The notes beneath the pieces are model-generated. The model was given only the letters and a program-made list of their open reading frames with translations, was not told the origin of the DNA and ran no database searches. From Piezodorus guildinii (taxonomy: Eukaryota; Arthropoda; Insecta; Hemiptera; Pentatomidae), in the NCBI GenBank assembly GCA_023052935.1, contig CM041294.1, positions 85,421,474 through 85,485,473 on the forward strand: 64,000 nucleotides of DNA, given 5' to 3'. A program made the position numbers and the translations under genes. This document shows positions 40,760-51,974 of the stretch, piece by piece. Within the stretch, counting starts at the first letter, position 1. Each line of letters begins with the position of its first letter.

Positions 40760-41684
40760 GTTAATATGTAATATGTCCAATAGTAAATATCAGATTATGA
40801 ATTTCACTACCAGTTAATATTCCCTACTTAATTGTTGAAGATACCATCCTGTACAATATAGAGCATTTCATGACAGATATCCTTCTGAAAGGTATTGTTT
40901 CCGATGATCCCTCAGGCGATATCCAGGTCCATTCTGATGCGAACCCTTTCTCGCATTGGGATAGGATTGAGTTCCACCTCCTTTCAGAATTAATTACTTA
41001 TTATCCCTTTCATCTCGGAACAAGATATCGATTCTCCGTTCGGAATGATTCCCTTCTTCGCAAATTACTGAGTTCCTTGGACCCTTCCAAAGCTTTCAGG
41101 CAAATTGTGCTCTCTTTGGCCCGGGCATTCGGAGGGGTTGGGGTCCCATAAATGTTATTACTTGAGGACAGTTATGTCCAGGGGGTGGATTTGGAAGGCA
41201 GTTTTATGGCTTCTTAGTCTTGTGGGGGGTTTACACTGTAATGGTTCTCTGTCATGATAGTTCAGTCACAACAGTGTGACCGTTGACAGTAAACCTAACC
41301 TTGATGTCAATTGATAAATTGATTTTGGAGTTATTGATGCATTGGCAGAATCAGTCGATGGTGAATGATCTAACATACTCTGCTTACTTATACGACAATG
41401 AGATAAGATTCCAAACAACACTTGGTCTCTCAGATCAGACACCGATTAATAAATGTGTTTTTATTTCAGATAATAAAACTCGATTTTCGAGTTTCAAATT
41501 TTTTTAGTTTTGTGTGTGGCCAGTTATAAGTTGTATAAAAATTAAATTTCATTTTTTAGAAGCCTATATGCCTCAGATGATACAGCACCTTTTTCTTCGA
41601 GAAAGGAAAACTAGAAAAGTCTCTTTATACCAGCTATTTTAAAATTGTATGAATATCCTTGATGGGCTATTTTAATTTAAATTA
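40760..41684. other. Unassigned stretch with a 93-codon frame
   Basis: 40860-41160 is GC-richer and holds a plus-strand frame (40870-41151: MTDILLKGIVSDDPSGDIQV... ending ARAFGGVGVP) with balanced, protein-like composition but no recognised domain, no splice-site support and no neighbour to back it. It could be an exon or an old element; I leave it unassigned. 41160-41680 shows nothing recognised. Confidence 0.35.
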
Positions 41685-42012
41685 TTACTTGATTTTCATA
41701 TTAGTTAATTGCATATAAACATCAATATTCCCAGTTATACCCTAATATAGTTATTTGCAAATAGTAAACCATTATGAACTAATTTGTTACGTTTTTTTTT
41801 TTATCTCTAGCTGTATTTAAAAGTTCGTAAACTATTTTTAAAGGAGGTAAGTGAAAGCCGTTTTTTTTCTTTTTTTCGCTCTCCTAATCTTCCCCCATTC
41901 ACCTAGAACCCGCCGCTGATTTAGTTGTTTAAGTTAACTCAATAAAATATGGATATGTTGTATGGTGGTAGGGAAAAGGTGTGTGACCGCATCACACCAG
42001 ATTTTTTATTAT
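41685..42012 (+). repeat. Family G 3' end joined to family F 3' end
   Basis: 41685-41795 is the G terminus (ATTAGTTAATTGCATATAAA, ACCCTAATATAGTTATTTGC, AATAGTAAACCATTATG). 41800-41865 (TATCTCTAGCTGTATTTAAA, AAGGAGGTAAGTGAAAGCCG) and 41985-42012 (GCATCACACCAGATTTTTTA) are pieces of the F terminus. Confidence 0.6.
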
Positions 42013-42791
42013 GTTTTACATGATAATTTCTAATTATACATATACCACAACAGTTATTATTATCATGAAGTTATAATAAGGCTAAGCTTACTATCCCGTT
42101 GGAGATAACCAGGCGGTCTCAAAGCTACAGTGCGTCAGCGAAACGGGCGTTCTATTGTGCTCGTCTTATCAGAGCCTTGCTATTGCTGACTGATAGTGTG
42201 ATTGCATTCTGGTATCAGGCCATGGCTGTACCAGCCCTATATCAGGCGTATCATTTCAGTGTCTGAGCAACAGGGATATTAATGATTATTTATTGAGTCA
42301 TTTTTTTCCTTTTCGTTCCTTTTTTTTCCATTTATTTCAATAATCAAAAGATGATTCAGCTTGCTGTAGGAAACGTTTAGGATATAAATTAAATAGTAAA
42401 TTTTAGCTCATTAAATATTATTTTCCTATTCATCGGGTCTTTTTCAAAAACAGGATTTTGACTAAGTAAACTACGGGGTTGTAAATTAAGTTTGTAGCGT
42501 GTATCAATATTTCAATTTTATCCTCTCTGTGTTAAAAAAAAAAAAAAATGTTAACTTTGCCAGTAATATTTACATGTTTTATAAAAGGATTAAGTTTCTT
42601 TTATGCATGTGTTTTAACTGAGATTCCTTATCATTAAGTGGCATTTTCTCATTTCATGATTTTTTTTTTCATGAAAGCACTGTCCGTAAGTGGTTTGCTT
42701 GGTTAAGAGCTTGAAATTTTGACTTGGAAGTTTGAGGAGTTCAGGGAGGATGGAATTAAAAAAATTCCTGAAAGATAGTAACATGTAATAG

Positions 42792-42845
<54 letters not shown>

Positions 42846-42974
42846 TATAGTTGATTAAAAATATTTACAAGAATATGAAGTTATTATCGAAATCAACTTA
42901 AAACGTTACGAACTTATTTTGCAACTCAATATTTAGATGTGATTTGTTAAATGAAAAACAAATACAAAAAGAAA
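42013..42974. other. Unassigned stretch
   Basis: 42090-42280 is GC-richer and apparently single-copy (gataaccaggcggtctcaaa, tctggtatcaggccatggct). 42795-42850 is an A29 run followed by (TA)n. The rest is AT-rich with nothing recognised. Confidence 0.4.
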
Positions 42975-43397
42975 ATGTACCTCTGCGATCCCGAAGAATC
43001 ATGGATTTAGCACTTATAGAGATTTGTACTATTCCATGGCCAAGGCTGTGCAATTATGGCTTAAATGATGCTCGGCCCTAGGTTTTTCTCCCCACTTGTC
43101 CACATATAGAGGTGTGTATACTTTCCAGGACGGTCTCCATACCCATGGTAGCTCCACGGCTGAAATAACTGAATAATAATTCTGCCTAGCCGAGATTCCA
43201 ACTCGGAACCTGAGAACAGTAGACTATAAGAGGGTTTCTCGGGCCAGGGGGTGAGTGCGATGGTTTGGTGCCGAGATAAAGGTCCCCTAGTTCGAGATGC
43301 GAACTCGTAATTTATTTTTGGTTTCAAGGTTTTGGTTATTGTGGTTTGCTAGGCAACGGGGCGCTAACCCACTCCTCCCCTTTACCCCGACTAATGC
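42975..43397 (-). repeat. Composite SINE: family B head on family C body
   Basis: Minus strand starts at 43397 with GGGGAGGAGTGGGTTAGCGC and CGTTGCCTAGCAAACCACAA (family B head), a B-box ACGAGTTCGCATCTCGAACT, and the B body. It then passes near 43210 into CGAGTTGGAATCTCGGCTAG, GTATGGAGACCGTCCTGG and TTGCACAGCCTTGGCC (family C body), ending GCAGAGGTACATTTTC. The 88-codon frame is SINE read-through. Confidence 0.75.
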
Positions 43398-43871
43398 TTT
43401 ACATACTGGACCAAGCCACTCCCTAATATAATTATTATTGAATGAAAATCCTAGATTAATAACTCATATAAACACCTTGAGGTTAATGCCATTAAATCCA
43501 CAACTGCTGCAGTTAAATCAGAATTAGTCTTTTTTTTTTCTCGTACATTGTTATTAAGTTATCGACTGAAAGTGAGAAATTTCCTTTTCAGTAATTTAAA
43601 TACTTGAATACTTTAAGTACTTTCAAATCTGTGAGTAGAATTTTTACTCCAGACATGAAATAACTTTTAAAAAAGGAAATAAAAAAATCTCAAATTAATC
43701 CGATGAACTCCAGAATCTCATAACTAGGTTTGTTAGATCTGGATTTGAGAGGAAATGCTCTGGTTTTTGACCCCTCCCCCCTTCCCTCTCCGCTAGAAAT
43801 TGTAATACCCAACAGTTTTAATTAAAACCAAGGGATAATTAATTTTTTCCCCCCGACGGTCGCCGAGTTCC

Positions 43872-43902
<31 letters not shown>

Positions 43903-44439
43903 TCAAAGTTTGGAGACAATGGAGGTTGGGGACAGAGGCGGAAATGATAAATCACATAGTAGAGATTATTACCGGAAGCCTTTCACGTCATAATTACGCT
44001 GGAGGCTCCAGCGAAGTACGAATTTATGGGGTCTCTCTCTCTCGCGCGTTATCGATGTTATTCTTTTTTGTTTTTTAGCTCTTTGGTTCGATAGGGGTCA
44101 TATCGATGTTTGGGATCGATCCTGATATCCCTAGTAGGCCGGTTTAATTACCAAGGGACTGTTGGTTACAATAGGCAGTTTACTGGATATAGGCGATTCC
44201 CAGAGGGTTCAGGACAGTTGGGTTTGGGTTTTATAGGTCTAGTATAGCTTATTATATTTCTTTTTATCCAAATATATTTTAATGATTTTCACAACTTTAT
44301 ATACAATAGATACAAGCAAGTAAAATGACTAAATTACAATTAAAGGCGTGAAGTAGCCCTATGAAGAAGCTATTCAGTTATAGAATTTTAATGACTTTTA
44401 TGTACAAATAATAGGCCTTTTCGTTACTTTATCATTTCA
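43398..44439. other. Unassigned kilobase with GC-richer patch
   Basis: 43840-44200 contains a T27 run and GC-richer single-copy sequence (ccgacggtcgccgagttcct, acgctggaggctccagcgaa) followed by (TC)n at 44033. No frame. The remainder is AT-rich. Confidence 0.4.
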
Positions 44440-44576
44440 TAACTCTGCATTTGGGATAACATTTTTTTTTTCTAAAATATTTATCTTTCCATTGTTAGTT
44501 TGGAAAAAATAACAAAAAAACGTGTTTGCTCTTTTCACTTTTAGTTCGTTATCATATTGTTCTACATGAATCGTTA

Positions 44577-44607
<31 letters not shown>

Positions 44608-44772
44608 TTCTAACTAGATGAAATATTTTAATTTTTGGGATCCACAAAAATTTTGGAAGGTAATTTAAATTCTTGGCATTCAAGCCTTTCAGACTATTTC
44701 AATTATAATTAAGTCATTTATATTAGAAGCCATTTCAATTAACTCCATACATGTTCCGGCTGTGCTTGAACG
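44440..44772 (-). repeat. Family F fragment with T-run insertion
   Basis: Minus F blocks in order: TCTAAAATATTTATCTTTCC, CACTTTTAGTTCGTTATCAT, a T27 run at 44580-44606, CTAGATGAAATATTTTAATT and GGCATTCAAGCCTTTCAGAC. Confidence 0.65.
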
Positions 44773-44794
44773 TTTTTTTTTTTTTTTTTTAACA

Positions 44795-45460
44795 GCCGAA
44801 GATGCTTTCTTCCCTGTGTACCGGGCAAAACAGGAATATTAAAACTGTCTTAACTTTTATTGAAACTTGTGCAAAGCACAGAAATAAGAGCTGAGTCAAT
44901 TCAAATGAAATTTTCGGTAAGCGGACACAGCTATTTGGCCAATGACTCAGATTTTGCTATTATTGAGATACGTGCGAAAAAAAAAATCAAAACATTTTTT
45001 CACCAGATGATTGGTACGATGTAATCAGAATATCTAAAAAGACAGCGCCATTTTATCTAATCCAAATGACGAACCAAATTTTTTTTCAACAAAACCTTTA
45101 GAACAATCCATCATTAATAGAAAAGTTACCATGACAGGGTTTCCAGTAAATCGGCTTAAAATACGCTGGATAAAGTTAGAAAGGTCTAAACTTCATCTCA
45201 TACAATTCAAATGTGACTATAATTAAGATACAGAATTTGAAGCCATTAATATAAGAAAATCTGTTGTAGGTAGTTTGAAAAATATAGATTAGCCTTTATT
45301 ATATCCTGAAGGTAGTAAAACTGTGACAAGGAAAAAAACAAAAAGAACATGATAGACCTGCTAAAATTCATTCCTCCTGTTAAACATAATAACAAATCGA
45401 AATGACAAATCCTCGATGATGAAGTAGAAATTATTTATAATATTGCTGATGAATAAATCA
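44795..45460 (+). pseudogene. Decayed transposase-like protein relic
   Basis: Three frames together read a recognisable succession. CTGQNRNIKTVLTFIETC (a D-N-C-[GT]-G-Q-N-[KR]-N block with the first residues lost); FSVSGHSYLANDSDFAIIEI (G-H-S...N-D-x-D-F); DWYDVIRISKKTAPFYLIQM; NRKVTMTGFPVNRLKI and then KIRWIKLERSKLHLIQFKC; finally DLLKFIPPVKHN. These blocks, in this order, occur in a large group of uncharacterised insect proteins that I associate with DDE-type DNA transposases; the exact superfamily is not known to me. There are at least four frame changes and several stops. It lies between two family F fragments. Confidence 0.55.
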
Positions 45461-45779
45461 CAATTGATATATTATAACAGAATTGTCAATATTCATTTTT
45501 ATGGAAAAGCTGTAATACAAATATATAAAAACTAACTTTTTCTGTAATAAAAAATTTAAATACTGGACTTAACTTTATTACTTTTTTCAGTTGCCAAATC
45601 GATTAAACTGTAACATTAATGACGATTATTTTTTCACTATTATTTGTTATTAACTTTATATACCGTTACATGAAAGCTATATATGTATTTATGCATTTTA
45701 CATTATATATTTCAATTTATATTATAACAGGAATTTAAAAAAACAATATTTATTACTTCATCGTATATCTCCCCCTTTT
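45461..45779. other. Unassigned AT-rich stretch
   Basis: Possibly the 3' part of the preceding transposon; nothing clear. Confidence 0.3.
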
Positions 45780-46092
45780 GTTTTTTGGAATTACTCGGTG
45801 TGTGCACTGAACGGCTCATATAAAGGTGCAAAATGAATAGTATATGGTTGCTCTTCTGGTTCGCTAATTTTTATAAAATATTTGCTGTAAAATCTCCGGC
45901 GTATTGTTGTCTTGAATATGAAATTTCAGTTTTCTACGCCTTTTTATTTTCGTGAAAGATTCGCCACACAAACCTTTTTGTAGGACTTTGTCATTTGGAC
46001 TCAGGTGACCCTGAAACGTGCACGTGCAGTGAAAACTCGAATTAGAAAATTTGCCCTATGTATTTCATATATAGGGTTGGGGAAAGTAAAAA
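45780..46092 (-). repeat. Family F partial copy
   Basis: GGTGCAAAATGAATAGTATA, AATATGAAATTTCAGTTTTC, TCATTTGGACTCAGGTGACC and the end TATTTCATATATAGGGTTGG. Confidence 0.8.
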
Positions 46093-46459
46093 TTAGAGAA
46101 AAAAGAATTTATTGTTTCGATGGACATTATAGATAGTTGATATTATAATATAAATTATTATCTCCTACAATCACTTTTTTATACTTTCTAAACTGTATAT
46201 TTTATTGTAATTTTACTGATGTGTAGATATTGTATGAATGTAGTATGTATGTTATCTTTCACCACAATCATTAATTCCGAATTTCACAGATTGTAATAAT
46301 ACTTGAATAAAATTGTAGTCAACACACACACTACAATCACTTAATGTTTTCCGCTTTTCCTCACTCTGAATTGAATTCTACAATTTTATATCCTATCTAC
46401 GAGTACATCGAAACTCAATGGGATCCTTTAAACTTTTTTCTACTCTAAAGTTCATTCCA
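46093..46459. other. Unassigned AT-rich stretch
   Basis: Nothing recognised. Confidence 0.35.
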
Positions 46460-46968
46460 CTAACCTTCCGTTTAACTACAAAAGGTTCATTGTATCACCA
46501 TCATAATGTCTGTCTGGACTTACGGAATTGAGCTTTGGGGCTCTACTAAATCATCATCATTCTTGCTGTCTTCGATCCTTACAATCCAAAATCCTTCGAA
46601 AAATCCTCAACGCTCCTTACACTGTCACGAATCAACTCATCCACAATGACCTTAATGTTCCATATGTTGCTGATTTGGCCCGAACCAGGTTTGAATCCTT
46701 CCATGACAAACTCCACTCCCACTCTAACCCACTAGTCCACTAGTCAATCCTTGCCTCTTCTTTCATTCCTGATAAGCCTCTGATACGTCTGAAAAGAAGA
46801 TGGCCTCGAGACCTTCTAGTGTAGATTACCTAGAGGAGTGCTGCCAATTAAGAAAAAAGTTTTTCTTAATGCATTTTTCACTTATTATATTTCATAGCTC
46901 ATTTACTTATTTTATTAACCAATACACTTGTAAATATCAATAAAAAATAAAAATAAATAAATAAAACA
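46460..46968 (+). pseudogene. Jockey-clade ORF2 3' end
   Basis: Reads VWTYGIELWGSTKSSSF (46508 on), then after a frame change LQSKILRKILNAPYTVTNQL and HNDLNVPYVADLARTRFESF with HSHSNPLVH and stop at 46741. RRLKRRWPRDLL follows in frame shift. The 3' UTR contains a 60-base intrusion (TTCTTAATGCATTTTTCACT) before CTCATTTACTTATTTTATTA, and the element ends A-rich at 46968. Confidence 0.83.
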
Positions 46969-47461
46969 AAAATGTTCTCAATCGGAGTTCAAATTGAGAC
47001 TTAAAGGTTCAAACACACAGAATTTCAACGCTTTAAGAAAATATAAATTTGTTAGAAACAAAATTATTGTATTACAAATTTTACGCAAATAAATTATTTG
47101 GAATGGGCAAACAGTCTGAAATAAAATAAAATAAAGTAAATATAAGAGTAAAAAAATATTATCCTTTGTTTAGGCAATACATTTTTTTTTATTTTACAAT
47201 AATTATTAGTTTGTAGGAAGGAATTAAAGCTGAAGTAAGGATTGTCCACGAGCTGCTTTGTCATCGAGTTTATCGGGAGTTGATTAATCACTTTTTAGTC
47301 TGTTCTTCTTCCGATGTTTAATTATATTTAATTAAAACTAAATATTGAATTATGCTAATGTAGCTTATTAAAGTTAGGAATGAAAATTTGTTTGTTATCA
47401 CAAATCGAATAAGGAATAAGTATATAATAAAGAGCCTTTTTGGAGAAAATCAGATGGAGAA
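46969..47461. other. Unassigned AT-rich stretch
   Basis: Nothing recognised. Confidence 0.35.
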
Positions 47462-47692
47462 AAAAAAAAGAAGTCGACTGAAAAAGTTGCTATAACATCT
47501 CAGGCACAACCGCTTCTAAAATATGAAATTTTCACTTTCTAGACTTATCACACACTCCGCGGGACTTTTGGGTCATTTGGGCTCAGGAGACCCCAAAACG
47601 TGTATCTCCGTTAAAAACTGGACTTCAAATATTTTCTCACAATACTTTCCCTTCCTATTTATTTTATTTATAGTTAAGTGAAAGTAAGAATG
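47462..47692 (-). repeat. Family F partial copy
   Basis: GCTATAACATCTCAGGCACA, CATTTGGGCTCAGGAGACCC, AAAACGTGTATCTCCG and the end TTTATAGTTAAGTGAAAGTA. Confidence 0.8.
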
Positions 47693-48333
47693 GACTGTCT
47701 CACAGAGAAACATGCCAATTTTCCAATCAAATTTGGCCAAACTAGACATTAAAGCATAAAAAAATCTGAAAGTTTGTGCGTGAAAAACACATTTTTTTAA
47801 TATCTTCCGGTTCTGGTAGACAAAGGCAGACAAATAATTTTGCTTCTAAAATTTAACCTTTATCAAAATCAAAGCTAAATTAAAAAAAAAAATAAGCCAT
47901 TAAAATAATTAAGTTTAATGCTTGGTTATAAAATTATATAAAGTATAAAATGCAATTAAATAAAAAACAAAACAATAAAATATTCTTCAGAAACTCATTA
48001 AAAGTACTGTTTTGATGAGATTATTTATATTTTTAGGATTTTAAAAGATAAAATAGCATAAAACTTAATGCTTAAAATATTTTAACCTGTTTTTCCCCAT
48101 TATTCTGCTTCAAATAGAGTAATTTTGACCCAAAAATTATTTTTTACCTTTCCCTGAATTATATGTGTTTTTCGCTCACAATTTTTCGATTTTTTTCACG
48201 AAATTCCTGAGAACCGTTGGCCCCTAATATATTTCAAATGCTAATCGTTTAATGTCTAATTTCACTTAAAAATATTTCATAAAAATCGGTGAAACACATT
48301 TTGGGATCCTCGTGTGTTGTAACTTACTTTTTT
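47693..48333. other. Unassigned AT-rich stretch
   Basis: No family recognised. The 86-codon minus frame at 47573-47833 starts inside family F and is not a gene. Confidence 0.4.
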
Positions 48334-49060
48334 TTTTCTTCTTTATTTTATTGAAATTTACATTGTATTAGTTAAGACATCAAGTAAATCAGCTGTCACA
48401 TAAAATACATGAAGGGAAAATGCCCATTGGCTTCACTACACTAGGTATTCTAAACTAGAAGTTCTCGAGACCATCTTCTTTTCAGACGCCTCGGAGTTGT
48501 CTGGAATGAAAGAAGCAAGGATTGAAAATGTTAGAGTTAGAGTGGAGTCTCATGAAAGGGTTGATACCTGGTTCAGGCCAAATCAGCAACACATAAACAT
48601 TAAGGCTCTTTGTGGATGAGTTTATTGGTGACAAATAAGGAGCATTGAGGATTTTCGAAGGATTTTCGATTGTAAGGATTGAATACGGGTAGGAATTTAT
48701 GGTTTAGTAGAGCCCCAAAGCTCAGCTGCGTAAGTCCAGATAGGCCTCATGATGGTCATGTAGGTGGGCATTTTATAGTTAGTGGAAGGTTCGAACGTCT
48801 GCCCAGTGTGTTGTAAAACCGAAAGTGGCGGGCAGTTTCTTGTCGTTTCAGTCTAGTGTGCTAATTCCATGTTAGACGTTTCTCGAGTAGGAGTCCTAGA
48901 TAGCGGATCTGTTCAACTGGGACAAGCGAAATATGAATAATGGACAGTGTAGGGCCGGATGTCACATGTTGCATAAAGTTAATATTTCATAATTCCTGTA
49001 AATATTTGCTACTCCTAGACGTGACCTATGTCCTGATATAGTTAGCTATACGTTTACCCT
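48334..49060 (-). pseudogene. Jockey-clade ORF2 3' end
   Basis: Minus strand: T-rich end, 3' UTR, R-R-L-K-x-W block opposite GAGACCATCTTCTTTTCAGA, then LIHK-, NAPY-, ELWGSTKP- (CTCAGCTGCGTAAGTCCAGA region) and R-L-x-x-L-L blocks, to the D-x-R-x-T-W region near 48890. The upstream 60 bases (CCTGTAAATATTTGCTACTC, then CTAGACGTGACCTATGTC) recur at 60600-60640, so both copies derive from the same subfamily. Many stops. Confidence 0.78.
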
Positions 49061-49469
49061 CGACATTTTCTAAGTCAACTCATTTAATATTGTAATACGT
49101 CGCGAGATGTGATAGCTCGAAGACGCCAAGCGACCCGGCTAACCATAACGCCTCGCCCTTGCAGTGTTTACTCTCTACCCTCGACAGCGATATATAAGGA
49201 ATGGTAATTAATGCCTTCTGTTTACGTTGGGCCTCAATAAGGGCTCGAATTTATGGCTGAGGGGGCTCATTTGATAGGGAGGGGGCACACGTGTTCTGGC
49301 GAGATATCGAGCCTCTTCTCTCGGCTGTGGCGTCTTCAAGGGCGGCCTTGTTTATGTTGGTGTGGGGTGTGCTATTCTTGTGTGAGATGTTTGATCTTAC
49401 TATAAAAAGTGAATATATAATTTGACGGTTTGGAGCATCATTTTTGTTACATTTAGCAAAAACCTTTTA
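49061..49469. other. GC-rich single-copy island
   Basis: 49090-49400 (gtcgcgagatgtgatagctc, agcgacccggctaaccataa, ctctcggctgtggcgtcttc) contrasts with AT-rich flanks and matches nothing else here. No frame of note. Candidate for conserved non-coding or promoter-like DNA. Confidence 0.4.
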
Positions 49470-50490
49470 CTACTTTCACTTACCTCTGTTATTAAAATAA
49501 TAGTAGGAATTATTAAAAACATTTAGATATGAAAAATAATTGTTAAAGAATATATACATTGAGTTTCGATAGAAATTGTTTCATTAAATAATCTATTATA
49601 TGATTATCTACGACAATCAGTTTATTTATTTATTTAAGGTCACTTCATGCTGCTGTGGCTTATCGGTCAATGCTTCGGTGGGAGTTTTAAATTTTTTCTA
49701 TAAAGGTTGAATTATATATAATTATGATAGGGATCTTTAACGAGTACCTGACATTGCACAGACTCCGGACCACCTTTTTACGTCTCCAAAGGACGGCGTA
49801 ACTAATAGTTTTTACTCCATTAAAAAGCCTAGAGCGGGTTTTAACCCGGTAACATAGGACAATGAGTTAGATTATCGACTTTTCATCACTCTCCGTTAAC
49901 TTTACGATTTAGTGTATAAGATAATCTTCTATTTAAGATCTTTAGCTTTCCAACGTTAAGTTGTTGATTTATGTTCAAAAACACAAAAAATGTATTACAA
50001 ATATTGTTTTCCGCTTCTCTAATTTAGTTGTATATCGAATTCGTTTAACTTATATATTTATCTGTTTTTTTTCACTCAATTCTCACAAGAAAATATGTTT
50101 ATTTTTTCCCCATAAAATTAAAGGTACTTTGGGTAAAGAAAATTTAATAGATCGGCATTTAAGCCCTATAAGACCATTTCAATATGAATAATACTAACAT
50201 GATATAAAATCCCGTTAAATTTTACATCGATTCAACTAGTTCAATCAAAATCTTGGAACCGTTTTTGAGAAAGTCGTAAAGAGGTGCAAATGCATTTTGT
50301 TAAGTAGCACTTCCGTTCAGCCGAGTTCGATGAAAACGTTGCTGTAACGTCTCAGGCGTAAACTTGTACTAGACATGAAATTAATTTTAGTACGACTATT
50401 GGTTTTCGTGCTAGACTTAGGACTTAGTCATTTGGATTCAGGGGATCCTAAAACGTGTATTTTCAATTAAAACTAATAAAGAAAAATTAG
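49470..50490 (-). repeat. Family F, long minus copy with nested SINE A
   Basis: Begins ACTTTCACTTACCTCTGTTA, is interrupted at 49621-49858, resumes ATTATCGACTTTTCATCACT, then TTTAGCTTTCCAACG, CCATTTCAATATGAATAATA, CAATCAAAATCTTGGAACCG, and finishes at TCATTTGGATTCAGGGGATC with the terminal 60 bases missing. Confidence 0.83.
49621..49858 (-). repeat. SINE family A nested in family F
   Basis: Tail TTTATTTATTTATTTAAGGT, body GATCTTTAACGAGTACCTGA, B-box region GGGTTTTAACCCGG. ACAATCAG (49613-49620) and ACAATGAG (49859-49866) flank it, an 8-base target duplication with one difference. The host F sequence is continuous when the SINE is removed. Confidence 0.88.
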
Positions 50491-50724
50491 GCAGTTATTT
50501 ACTAGTTTTCATCATATTTTATAGAACTGTAAGAGTTACTAAAAAGCTTTCGTTTTTGATGACATTTGATTATTTCCTTAGTGGTATTTCAGAGGTTTAC
50601 GTTGTTGTTTTTTTTCGTTGCAATAACATTTAACGTCAGTGATGATACGTATTCAACATATAATCACTTACAAACACTCTAGAGGTGTAAAGTACTAATA
50701 TGAGTGTCCATTAAGTTCAGCCGC
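50491..50724. other. Unassigned stretch
   Basis: Nothing recognised. Confidence 0.3.
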
Positions 50725-51030
50725 GCACTTAGCAAATGCCTTGCTCCAGAAGTGCTAAAGGTGAGAACTGTCTCACAGTTGTTAGGAAATGGTTACATTT
50801 GCGTCAAGGTCTTGGTAAATCGCCTGCACAGCCGTTGATAGGTTGTCTAATGCTCTTAGGTAATTCATCTTCGTGTTTTGCTCGACAAATGATACTACAA
50901 TTAACTCTAGATAGTTCCAGAAAAAAAAAATGTGATGCTGTTTCAGGAGCAGTTATGGCAGTGCATTCGATGCAATTCTATTGTTGCATAAACCTTTGCG
51001 GTCTAATTCTGTTGAGAAGCCTTCATAGTG
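50725..51030 (-). pseudogene. Possible non-LTR ORF2 C-terminal relic
   Basis: Minus strand reads LLNRIRPQRFMQQ, stop, then NCIECTAITAPETASHFFFW and NYLEL. C-x2-C followed by E-T-A-x-H is the usual beginning of the zinc-knuckle end of several LINE ORF2 proteins, but the final cysteine is missing. A following open stretch (MNYLRALDNLSTAVQAIYQD) is plausible but unplaced. The 121-codon plus-strand frame over this region is then antisense. Weak evidence. Confidence 0.35.
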
Positions 51031-51221
51031 TTACTTTGTTCGAGAATGTTACATATTCACTTTGTAAGAATTTTAGTATTTTTTTTTTATGGTTTGCATA
51101 ATTAATTTATTTCAATTTACAAAAAAATATTAGGAAAAACAATGTACTTACCAAGTTTCAGATTGAATTCCTTTTAAAGAATCCAAGATTTTTTATTTTC
51201 TGTAATAAGTAATTATTATAT
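51031..51221. other. Unassigned AT-rich stretch
   Basis: Nothing recognised. Confidence 0.3.
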
Positions 51222-51833
51222 TCACTTAGGTATATATGAAACATAAAGTAAGGGAAAGTATTGCGATCGTGAACATTTTAGAATTTCAGTTTTCAACGGA
51301 AGTAGCTCAAAAAGGTCTGTGTCTGTGTGTGTGGTTATTATAATTTGTATAATTAATAATAATATAATTTGTGAGTGTGTTTCCGGGCGTAGTGAGCCTA
51401 GCACGAAAAATAAAAGTCGGACGAAACTGAAATTTCACATTTATTATATTCCGAGATGTTACAGCAACTTTTTCATTAAAATCGGCGTACCAGAAGAGCC
51501 ACTTGATACCATGTATCTATTTCTTAAAAACGGCTCAAACAATTTTGATTAAACTGGCTAATCGATGTGAATTTTAACTGACTTTAATATCATTCTGATT
51601 AAAAGGAATCTAACTGGGCTTAATGCCGATATTTTAAATTTTCTTTCTCTAAAGTACCTTTAATTTTGTAGATTCGAAAAAATGAACTATTTTATGTTAT
51701 TAGCATTGATAAGAGAATGTTTTTACTAGTTGTATATAACATTGTTTAATGCTTAGCTTTGTTTAAACGTTCTTATATGGATTTTATTAACAGATGTTTG
51801 CGAATGTCGTGTGTTGCGCGCTTTAGATTTTTA
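51222..51833 (+). repeat. Family F copy
   Basis: Begins TTCACTTAGGTATATATGAA, has a GT-rich tract at 51316-51332, an unusual insertion of TAATTTGTATAATTAATAAT, then CCAGAAGAGCCACTTGATAC, and ends GTCGTGTGTTGCGCGC. The 3' third is deleted. Confidence 0.8.
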
Positions 51834-51974
51834 TTAAAATATAAAATACAGTTAATCACAAATATATTTTTACATTTTTTCTATCAGACATATTTAATAT
51901 TTATTTTTTTTATAATAATTAGTTTAATAATTTAAAATAATTATCTTATATTTTTTTTGTAGTGTTAGTAAACT
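51834..51974. other. Spacer between tandem F copies
   Basis: AT-rich, nothing recognised. Confidence 0.3.

Noticed and set aside
40870..41151. 93-codon frame as a host exon
   Set aside because: Composition is protein-like, but there is no similarity I can name, no convincing splice sites and no neighbouring exon.
50736..51101. 121-codon plus-strand frame
   Set aside because: No domain; the other strand gives a weak but better LINE zinc-knuckle read (C-x2-C...ETASH).
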